Source: Saccoglossus kowalevskii
Taxonomy: Eukaryota > Hemichordata > Enteropneusta > Harrimaniidae
Direction: 5' to 3'
Length of the DNA: 41,686 nucleotides
Assembly (NCBI RefSeq): GCF_000003605.2
Contig: NW_003149770.1
Span: 59,391 to 101,076, forward strand
Part shown: positions 35,701 through 41,686 of the stretch, in pieces
Layout: the number at the start of each line of letters is the position of its first letter
Position numbering within the stretch: the stretch's first letter is position 1
Made by a program: the position numbers and the translations under genes
Notes under the pieces: model-generated
Told to the model about the DNA's origin: nothing
The model's input: the letters and a program-made list of their open reading frames with translations, nothing else
Database searches by the model: none

Positions 35701-37059
35701 ATATAATAAAATTAACATTGGTTTCATAAGTTCTCAAAATTTGTGCTCCAAATTAAACACCTACAAAAATCACAGAAAACCGCTCAAAGAGCTAAAAGAA
35801 TCTCAAATTTAACTGAGACAAGACAATTACGGTAAGTACATTTTATATTTACATTCTGATTAGAATGGGCAAATAATGAGAGAAAGATGCTTAATTTATA
35901 CTATATTAGCAACAATCTAAATTCTGTAGAAATAGCAGAGATTGGTTTGAAAATAAACAATGCATTTATAATTTGATTTCAAACACAGGGATATCTTGCA
36001 ATCATCAAATTACAGATGCATTTATCGATGTGTGAGATTGCTTTGCTCTGATTACAATATATATCACAGTTGGGCAGGCAATACTTTGGAAGGAAATGCT
36101 GAGAAAACAATACATATACGTACAACATAGATCTCAAGGGTTGATGACATATGTTATACCGAGTACTGCGTGTGTAATGTAAACAGAACAAAAAAAAAAA
36201 AAAAGCCTTTGGCAGTCTACCAATTAACCGACACAAAAAAAGATATCCTGTCATGGTCATTTAGTTGAAATGTGATTCAACACACAATGCGTTGTAGTAT
36301 ATACACACATTGAATGCTCACTAGCAACGCTCTCGGCAGTCGCTCGACTGTGACATACCAATACCGCTAAAGGTGGCCATGCATGTATACTAATGGAAAC
36401 CACGGAAAATCATTCATACAAAACAAATACATGTATGTCTATAGCTGATTTTATAGTTTCTGAGCAGGCCTTGTGTTTTACATTTTTTAAGCACAGTATG
36501 AATGTGAATTAAGAAAACATATATATGTATAGTACCAGAGGTACATTACTTGGGGTTTGCAACTACGGTGACATGATACCAAGATCCCGTTACAATCTCG
36601 CTCTCGCATAAGCGTTCCAACTCAGAAAAATGCGAATGCGCATGCCCGAGGTAACTAGGATACTGGGATGTCCAGGTGGATCAAAATAGCTGCCCAAGAT
36701 ATGACGGATTACGAGAACTATATTTTCTGTACATTTTCGATGTATTACATTTTTCACTACGATAGTGGCAAGAAAAGTTTTATTTTTTCATTACAAACCT
36801 TGAACATTGATATATATCATGTCAGAAGGTCGTAGCCTCAGTCTCGCTATCTACGAGATGAGACTTCAATGGGATCTTGACATGATGTCACCATACAGTA
36901 CTATGCGAGTTGCAAACCCCAAGTAATGTACCTCTGATAGTACATATAGAATCACAGATTTTTCAAGAAAAAGAATGATGTCCTTACCATACTGTGGGAC
37001 TCTCGCAGCGATGCGTTCTTATTCAGATTGGGTCTTTGTAGTATTTTCCCAGTTGTCAT
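20694..37059 (-). CDS. Ankyrin-repeat and death-domain protein, complete, 11 exons, 492 residues (ANKDD1-like)
   Basis: Eleven exons join in one frame: 36988-37059, 35527-35634, 32545-32643, 30738-30836, 29721-29822, 25883-26026, 24928-25176, 23471-23572, 22838-22981, 21226-21490, 20694-20788 (1479 nt including stop). All borders are GT-AG. The ATG at 37059 follows an in-frame TAA at 37075-37077. Residues 1-24 are a polar leader, 25-60 a degenerate first ankyrin repeat, 61-373 eight ankyrin repeats with TPLH-type signatures, 374-450 a death domain with hallmark W394 and W435, and 460-492 a Gly/Ser/Arg tail. Order and length resemble ANKDD1A/B (about 500 residues), probably a cytoplasmic adaptor; partners are unknown. 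Introns between exons 1 and 10 are all phase 0, so exon skipping keeps frame. Repeats 4-9 form three 82-83-residue units. Confidence 0.9.
21226..21490 (-). CDS. Ankyrin-death gene, exon 10 (residues 374-461, death domain)
   Basis: 88 codons plus one base. The core is [20 protein letters not shown], a Cys at 428 and VLKIWL, matching the six-helix death-domain pattern with both conserved Trp. The acceptor ATTTTCGTAG is phase 0 and the donor GGAG|GTATTG is phase 1, the only non-zero phase in the gene. Confidence 0.92.
21544..21672. mobile_element. TTAA-flanked MITE, 121 bp, in intron 9 of the ankyrin-death gene
   Basis: TTAA at 21544-21547 and 21669-21672 bound a sister copy of 5199-5330. Shared blocks: CAATGTATTTTACACGCGTT, and CATATCGAACAGGACGCGGC near the right end. 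The two copies read in the same orientation and differ by scattered substitutions. Confidence 0.82.
22838..22981 (-). CDS. Ankyrin-death gene, exon 9 (residues 326-373, second half of unit 3)
   Basis: 48 codons: extension [16 protein letters not shown] then [24 protein letters not shown] replaces the QNPW of units 1 and 2. The acceptor TTTTATTAG and the donor GAG|GTGAGT are phase 0. It is the last ankyrin repeat before the death domain. Confidence 0.92.
23471..23572 (-). CDS. Ankyrin-death gene, exon 8 (residues 292-325, first half of unit 3)
   Basis: 34 codons: [20 protein letters not shown] then [14 protein letters not shown]. The acceptor follows an extended T tract (TTTTTTTTTCAG) and the donor is GTG|GTAAGT, phase 0. 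Confidence 0.92.
24304..24609. repeat. Dispersed ~306-bp repeat, copy B (uninterrupted), in intron 7 of the ankyrin-death gene
   Basis: Continuous match to the two halves of copy A at 13568-14987, same orientation. It contains a single TTTTAAC at the place where copy A holds the 1.1-kb element, so it is the empty site. An open frame through it (24210-24506) is incidental. Confidence 0.88.
24928..25176 (-). CDS. Ankyrin-death gene, exon 7 (residues 209-291, unit 2 without its internal intron)
   Basis: 83 codons hold both a canonical repeat ([20 protein letters not shown]) and an extended one ([20 protein letters not shown]) that elsewhere lie on separate exons. The acceptor TTCATCTGTAG and the donor GAG|GTTAGT are phase 0. 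The expected intron after NAEAD is absent. Confidence 0.92.
25883..26026 (-). CDS. Ankyrin-death gene, exon 6 (residues 161-208, second half of unit 1)
   Basis: 48 codons: a 15-residue extension [15 protein letters not shown] precedes the repeat [19 protein letters not shown]. The acceptor TTTGCTGTAG and the donor GTG|GTGAGA are phase 0. The NPW extension recurs in exon 7 and, modified, in exon 9. Confidence 0.92.
26130..26190. mobile_element. Pogo/Tigger-like terminal fragment
   Basis: The sequence ACAGTCGAACCTCGATTATC (26132 onward) resembles the ends of pogo-type Tc1/mariner elements in animals. A related string ACAGTCAAATCTGCATCAGT lies at 26549, immediately before the 34-bp minisatellite. 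No transposase is present. Confidence 0.4.
26206..26346 (+). mobile_element. MITE copy in intron 5, partner of 31469-31609
   Basis: It starts CACTGGGTTTTAATTTTGCT, has an internal inverted stretch AAATTAAAACCCAGTGAATA, and ends near CACTGAATATGCCTGAAATG. The reverse complement of 31469-31609 matches along its whole length with few differences. Confidence 0.82.
26562..27612. repeat. 34-bp minisatellite, about 31 units, with a 442-bp higher-order period
   Basis: The unit is CACCTTGATATAAAGACTAC followed by CTGTCCATAGTGAC, repeated head to tail through intron 5 of the ankyrin-death gene. Variant units (TTAAGACCACCTGCCC, then GACAACATGCTT) appear in the same order near 26751 and 27193, exactly 13 units apart. 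The last copies near 27490-27610 are degenerate. It is not CRISPR: there are no unique spacers. Confidence 0.95.
27613..29720. other. Intron 5, left-over part; no gene seen
   Basis: AT-rich intronic DNA between the minisatellite and exon 5, with a poly-C tract near 28430. No exon with a repeat signature, RNA gene or repeat pair is recognised. Confidence 0.45.
29721..29822 (-). CDS. Ankyrin-death gene, exon 5 (residues 127-160, first half of unit 1)
   Basis: 34 codons: [20 protein letters not shown] then [14 protein letters not shown]. The acceptor TTTTTCACAG and the donor GAT|GTGAGT are phase 0. It is the canonical-length member of the first 34+48 pair. Confidence 0.92.
30738..30836 (-). CDS. 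Ankyrin-death gene, exon 4 (residues 94-126, one ankyrin repeat)
   Basis: One 33-residue repeat beginning [20 protein letters not shown] and ending HADVNSRDK. The acceptor CATCAACAG and the donor AAG|GTACGT are phase 0. The conserved intron placement matches exon 3. Confidence 0.92.
31469..31609 (-). mobile_element. MITE copy in intron 3, inverted relative to 26206-26346
   Basis: The reverse complement begins CACTGGGTTTTAATTTTGCT and matches the intron 5 copy to its end (CACTGAATATGCCTGAAATG). With the intron 5 copy it brackets exons 4 and 5. Confidence 0.82.
32545..32643 (-). CDS. Ankyrin-death gene, exon 3 (residues 61-93, one ankyrin repeat)
   Basis: Exactly one 33-residue repeat: [20 protein letters not shown] then [13 protein letters not shown]. 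The acceptor is TTATCTTGCAG and the donor AAG|GTGATG, both phase 0. A TA-flanked MITE ends 50 bp from the acceptor in the preceding intron. Confidence 0.92.
32694..32905. mobile_element. TA-flanked mariner-type MITE, 208 bp, complete, in intron 2
   Basis: Element 32696-32903 with TA on both sides. The left arm CTGTAAAATAATTTATTTTC and the reverse-complemented right arm CTGTTAAATACTTTATTTTA pair for about 45 bp, through GGAATTAATT(C/T)TCGCT. Relatives are at 3528 and 12688. A TA duplication suits Tc1/mariner-type non-autonomous elements. Confidence 0.82.
32906..34412. other. Intron 2, no gene seen
   Basis: Plain AT-rich intron sequence without a recognisable exon or repeat. Confidence 0.45.
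34413..35130 (+). mobile_element. Pearl/Helentron-like element with core repeats, ACGG microsatellite and 3' hairpin
   Basis: The order of parts fits bivalve pearl elements, regarded as Helentron-associated. First comes a short perfect hairpin GTCATTG-T-CAATGAC (34413-34427) and GTCCCCGTTC. Then come four core repeats starting GATC at 34474, 34634, 34782 and 34954, mean period 160 bp. An (ACGG)n tract follows at about 35056-35078, and then a 3' palindrome at 35096-35130 (AGTCCCCGTT and AACGGGGACT arms). Units 1 and 3 are more alike, as are 2 and 4, so the true period is about 310-320 bp. It is non-coding and lies in intron 2 of the ankyrin-death gene. Confidence 0.78.
35239..35497. mobile_element. 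Inverted-repeat element with a duplicated right arm, next to exon 2
   Basis: Left arm AGGTTATTA ... ACTGCAAAGTATGCACTCAG (35239-35281) and right arm (35322-35367, reverse complement TACTGCAAATTATGCACAAA) form a hairpin. A second right-arm-like segment at 35443-35497 (GTACTCCCTTTGTGCATACT, then TTTGCGGTA) repeats it in tandem. The repeat ends about 30 bp from the exon 2 donor. Confidence 0.65.
35527..35634 (-). CDS. Ankyrin-death gene, exon 2 (residues 25-60)
   Basis: The acceptor is TTTTGTTTTCAG and the donor CAT|GTAAGA. It reads [20 protein letters not shown], then RLMKSG and AVNYISEH: a helix-turn-helix of ankyrin shape without the TPLH signature, typical of an N-terminal cap repeat. The internal GTG at 35631 is a Val, not a start. 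Confidence 0.88.
36529..36943. mobile_element. 401-bp inverted-repeat element with 7-bp target duplication, in intron 1
   Basis: Element 36536-36936. The left end CAGAGGTACATTACTTGGGG and the reverse complement of the right end are identical over 29 bp (through TTTGCAACT). More distal matches (GGTGACAT, AAGATCCC) follow after a small indel. Direct repeats ATAGTAC flank it at 36529-36535 and 36937-36943. CAG ends recall hAT, which normally duplicates 8 bp; only 7 match here. Its TACTTGGGG core is shared with the element at 11045. Confidence 0.85.
36988..37059 (-). CDS. Ankyrin-death gene, exon 1 (residues 1-24)
   Basis: It encodes [20 protein letters not shown] plus four more residues and ends AGTATG|GTAAGG, phase 0. 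The polar leader has no signal peptide or membrane segment, which fits an intracellular protein. An inverted-repeat element begins 44 bp past the donor. Confidence 0.85.
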
Positions 37060-40000
37060 ACCAGTAAATATCTTTTATGAGTCAGAGAGAACGCCATGAT
37101 GTCATTCTGATACGCCCGAGTCTCTCTGTATTAAGTCCTATACAAGGGTACACGCGCATGCCATCAGCAAATTAGGAACATTCCATTAATTACGGGGAGG
37201 GCAGGTGATAGGTAACTTTTTGTAAACAAAAATCTGAAATAACATAATTAATGCTTTTGCGACAGTTTTCATTGTTAATGTCCGTGTCTTTTCTGGTCTT
37301 TGTTTTGCGAGGTAGACTTTATTGGTCGATAAAATCAGTTTACAAGACCACCCCTAAAAAAACTACATTATACTTGCAATACAACTTACGTTCATGGGGT
37401 TATAGATGCAAATGTCTCAGAATGACAGTAGATTCACTGTAGCGTACAGCAAGTAAAATCGAATGCCAACGTACACAACCTGTCAGGAGAAACCACGCAA
37501 AACTCGAATTCAGATTCACTCCTCACTTTGGCGCGATCTGGAAACCAGTAACCCGAGGATTCTGCTCAACCTATTTATCGCAGAAAACCGTCACTGTGGA
37601 TACGACGACAGTGTCTCCGTGAATGTAGCCAAAACAGCACGTTCGTCAATGACTTCAGTCAATAACAATATTTTTCACGGACCAACGTTGTATAGCAACA
37701 GGAACGCCGATTCTTTTTGGTGTGTATGAATGACCCCAGTGGCTACTGAGGTCAAACATTGTACTCATGTCAGAGTGAGATGCCGGGACTTGTATGTAAC
37801 CGTGGTCCGTCTTTGCAGCATGTATGAGTTAAGGGCATGGGCATGGTGCATTCTGTTAACGGATAACGCAGAATAAAGTTATTATTACAGCCAACGATTT
37901 GCCAACCCGGAGCAGGAAACACTCTAAATCCTGGAAACTAACTGGCTGTTATTTGAAATATATCAAAGTTCAACCTCAAGAGGGCGTAAATCAGCCGACC
38001 GCAGCGGCCATGCTCGGTGCTTTTGTTTTTTTTCTCGACGTGTGCAAAGAAATGATTTAGAACGGATCAGTCTTGGCAGGATTTTAAAAGTGTGCCGATA
38101 AGATATATCTGTAGGCTTTTCGTGTAAAAAGTGTTATAATACTTTTAGAATGCTGAATCCGAACATGCTATTTTCACTCCAATTTATTAAAAGATTTTCT
38201 CTGAACGGAGTACGGTGACCCCACTTCTTATAACATGAAATGTCAATTTCTGTAATTAAAAAAATCACATTAATTTTACTATTACTATTACTAGTAAGTA
38301 TCATTGTACTTAAAAAAAGAAGATTACCGTCATAGAATAACTATTTTCAGAATATAACTAAAACAGTCAAGGATAGATTGTCATGACATTCTCATTAGAA
38401 TCACAAATGTAAAGAAGTTGACTCGGTTATCATGGAAACAAGAGAATGATTGCAAGTGACAAAACATTTTATCTAGATGGATTATCATGATTTACGCAAA
38501 CTAATTAATAAAGTGTTAAAAGAAGTATGAATCGGGTTTAATGGAAACATAAATTCTAGGAATTAATCTTCATTTAAAATGAGACTGACAAACTGGTATG
38601 ACATCCAACATTTTAAAATTGGTCGCCATTACGTAATCTTTGAACACCAAATGCCCACATGACTTATAATTCCGAAAGGCCTGGCCAGATTATAGAGGTA
38701 CCAGTACTATGAGCTATCACAAAATTCATAACAAAAGTTATTGGAATTGCAGGCGAGTGATTTTTATATATGTTCATATTAATTAGGAACCCTGAATATT
38801 ATATTATTGTATTGGATTGACACCCTCATATATCTGCACATTTGTTTCGTTTGGCGTATTTTAATAAAATTATAATTGTTCGTATACGGCGCCACGTTAA
38901 ACCATTTGATTTAGTAAATTTTTCTGAGCATGCTGTCATTTACCTTCAGCACGCCATCTATATTCGCTAAACCCTTCGTTTCAGGTTTATAATTATTCCT
39001 GTTTGTATTCATGCTTCTATTTTTATAATATATTACACACTAAGGTTCACCTACTGGTATTACCTGCACCTGTGACGCATAGATGTTGGTTTTCGGTAGA
39101 TATATAGGTAATAATCGAAAACTTAAACTTATCACACATCTATAACGTTTTTTCTTCAGCTGATACATAATTTTACATGATTGTATTAACATAACTTATT
39201 CGAGTAATGATCCGATTACCCTGGGTAATGTTAGACGATCACCAGCCATTGGATGGACTCATATCAGTTTTCAGTTATCAGCGAATTGGACGCTGTCACG
39301 TTCTCATAATATCACACATCAATGGAAATACAGGCATGCAGAATAAAAGTTTGTGATGAACGCGTTTATAAATATTAGAAAACTTTTGAGCAAAGATATT
39401 TGCAGGCTAGTTGTAGGCTAGTTTAGCGAAGCTAAGCAAGGAAGTGGTGTAGGAGTACATACAAATGGGGGAATAGACACGGATTCAAGTGTCAGAAAGT
39501 CGTGGTTCCTTCTCGTCAACATAAACACTTTCTCTGTACTTGCTGCGGCGATTGCAGTTGTAACACTTCCCTTGTAATAAAAGATCTGTCAGTTGTTGAC
39601 CGGGGTTTAGTTATCCCAGTGTTTGTACATACTATGTTGAACGCTTACCTTACACTCTTATGTAACACGTAACACATACTTACTACGACATAGTACACAA
39701 AGCAGAGAAAATGTTTGTATTAAGATGTCTCTATACAGTTTCACGAAATTCTTTGAAATCTGAAATACTTTGCGAATAGATTGCTTATTGCTATACAAGA
39801 ATATATGTGAAATTAAAATAGGATACGGATTTTTTTTTATAGATAAACCTGATATTACAGTATGTATAATACGGAGTCAATCGTATGAAACAATGTCTGG
39901 AACTATATTTAAAAAAAATGAGAGGAGGGGGATCTATTTTTAAAGTTAAGTAAATTTCAGTAAATGGTTGTAAGAAGATGGCTAAATACGATTTCACGAA

Positions 40001-40540
40001 CGAACGTGTTCACTCACGAAAACTCCCTCGTGTTCATTTCGAACACACCACGTTCAGGAATTATTGAGCAACGTAAAACAACTTTCACAATTAGTCTCTA
40101 ATTTAAACAGTTTGGCTATATGTGTCATGGCAGTCCGGCGAGACATATAGCTACATTTATGTGCACAGGGTTTGTTCTGATTGAGTTTTGTCGAAACAAA
40201 CATGTGATGAGTACATTTTGCGATTGATCCGACTGCTTTTGTCTGTAAATTATATGTTGACTGAGGTACGCTACGGTGGCTTAAATGCATCAGTGACAAG
40301 ATAGTAAGTGCGTTGAACTTAAGCCACATATGTTAATTTGACATCAATCGGCACAAACATTGTTACAGGTTTACTATGATACTCATGTCGCTATCAAGAA
40401 AACAGTTTTTTCAAGAGATTTTAAACTTCATGATCGGAATCGTTTTAGAAATTTTTTTTTGAAGATTCATGGGAGATAACTTTTAATACTTTTTTAGCAT
40501 TTGTGATGCGCATGCGCCATTACGAGTTAAGACTATCACT
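37060..40540. other. No gene seen; 5' flank of the ankyrin-death gene
   Basis: The 5' UTR and promoter should lie within the first few hundred bases but no TATA box or start signal is clear. Open frames at 37251-37729 have no recognisable domain. A GCGCATGCGC palindrome lies at 40507-40518 just before the retrotransposon relic. Confidence 0.4.
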
Positions 40541-41451
40541 GCAAAAGCTAGCACTAACAAGTGGATCACTAGTGCTATTAAAAATCAATTAATACGAAAC
40601 ACAAACTATATGCAAAATTTGTAGCTAATAATCATGAGCCACTTGCTGTATCCAAGGATAAGTCATATAGAAATGTCCTTACTAGTGTACTCAGAGCTGC
40701 AAACAAGAATTATTATTCCTAAATTGCATACTCAATACTCAAACCGCCCATTTAAATGATGTCCTGCTATGTTGTGATGCCAACAAACTTTCCATAAATA
40801 ACAAGGAAACGAAATATATCGTTTTTAGTAGCAAGCAAAACTTGCATAATGTGGCGAGCTCAATTAGCATCAGAGGAGAATGTGTTCAGGAAGTCAGGGT
40901 AGTTTCATTTGTTGGTGTTTTAATGGATAAACATCTTAATTGGTCATGTCACATCGATCACATCAACAGTATAATTAGAAACAAGTGTGGCCTATTATTT
41001 AAACTTAGACATGTGATACCCCTTAACATTTTAATATTGCTTTATAATTCCCTTATACAGCCGATATTACTTATGGTCTGGAGGTTTGGGGTAATACATA
41101 TCACTCACACTTAAATACCATTTATATGACCCAGAAAATGTTAGTTTGCGCAATGACGATTAGTTCGTTCACTGAACACTCGGCCCCTTTATTCAAAAAA
41201 ATAAACATCCTTTATATATATAAAATGCACAAATTAGTCACCTGTACCTTCATCCATGACTTAATCCACCATAATTCAAACCTATCCATCATTCATATCA
41301 AACCAGACAACCCCACAATCAAAATCTTGTTGTTGAATATACCCGTACAACTTTTGGCAAGTTTTCGATGACATACTCAGGTGCAAAAATATGGAATAAT
41401 ATCCCGACTACAATTAAATCAATTATCTCACGCAGCTCATTCAAAAAATGA
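40541..41451 (+). pseudogene. Non-LTR retrotransposon (Jockey/CR1-like LINE) ORF2 relic with internal deletion
   Basis: Translated fragments follow LINE ORF2 order. First comes the linker after the endonuclease (KWITSAIKNQLI, then YRNVLTSVLRAANKNYYS). Then the part of the reverse transcriptase after the catalytic palm (ANKLSINNKETKYIVFSSK, FVGVLMDKHLNWSCHIDHI, GLLFKLRHVIPLNIL). Then a C-terminal segment in two further frames (YGLEVWGNTYHSH; RTTFGKFSMTYSGAKIWNNI). The stretch between about 40725 and 40750 replaces the catalytic core, which is missing. At least two frameshifts and several stops make it dead. A TTAA MITE begins at its 3' end. Confidence 0.85.
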
Positions 41452-41686
41452 TTAAAGCGCGGTAGTCGTCGCGCTGAGCATGTGCGACATTTGTGTTGAT
41501 AAACATTGATTTTTCCACAATCCAATGCGCTCTTCAAATGGAAATCAGAAGTATGAGGTTTGACCTTGGCGCGACTTGCACTGATTGCCGCCGGTGACTC
41601 CTTCGACACCTTCCAATTACTCAATTAACGCTTGGAAACGTCTCAGTTCGTACTCGTTGATCTGCGCAACAGTCAAAGTCGCCATC
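41452..41686 (-). mobile_element. TTAA MITE, partial, runs off the right edge
   Basis: TTAA at 41452-41455 is followed by AGCGCGGTAGTCGTCGCGCT, GAGCATGTGCGACATT and AAACATTG, matching the reverse complement of the right end of the element at 8470-8716. At the window edge a minus-strand ATG (41685) reads MATLTVAQINEY then ELRRFQALIE, the same peptide as the 8.5-kb copy with a few changes. The interior is longer than in that copy. The other end is outside the window. Confidence 0.8.

Noticed and set aside
37251-37729. Two plus-strand open frames upstream of the ankyrin-death gene
   Set aside because: No domain, no splice support, and they lie in the expected promoter or 5' UTR region of the leftward gene.
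40054-40329. Minus-strand 91-residue frame
   Set aside because: No recognisable motif; length is within chance expectation for this composition.

Overview
The window looks like AT-rich nuclear DNA of a marine invertebrate animal. Coding segments are short exons with GT-AG borders and long introns. The gene families are metazoan: a two-pore K+ channel, an ankyrin-death protein and an RFX-type winged-helix protein. The rest is mostly small transposon remnants. A pearl/Helentron-like element and tacatgta-rich introns favour a lophotrochozoan such as a bivalve or brachiopod, but a hemichordate or lancelet cannot be excluded from sequence alone.

Layout. 1-1.8 kb: a 25-bp tandem array, then the first coding exon of a two-pore-domain K+ channel on the minus strand (rest of the gene lies off the left edge). 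3.5-8.7 kb: gene-poor, with TA- and TTAA-flanked miniature elements. 8.9-9.8 kb: a possible two-exon, 63-residue gene on the plus strand with a poly(A) signal. 11-15 kb: a hAT-like element with an 8-bp target duplication, a hairpin element, and a 1.1-kb inverted-terminal-repeat element nested in an older repeat whose uninterrupted sister copy lies at 24.3 kb. 16.5-17.4 kb: the terminal exon of a gene with an RFX-type winged helix. 20.7-37.1 kb: a complete 11-exon minus-strand gene that I assembled by hand into one 492-residue reading frame, with nine ankyrin repeats, a death domain and a basic tail (resembling ANKDD1). 40.5-41.7 kb: a deleted non-LTR retrotransposon relic cut at its 3' end by a TTAA element that runs off the right edge.

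Most notable: the ankyrin-death gene contains three tandem units of 82-83 residues, encoded by alternating 34- and 48-codon exons, with the dividing intron missing from the middle unit. All its introns but the last are phase 0, and one MITE is present in opposite orientations in introns 3 and 5, flanking exons 4-5. No operons, CRISPR arrays or bacterial features are present. The genes are unrelated neighbours, not a pathway. Exon borders are inferred from splice signals and frame continuity only; no transcript data were available.
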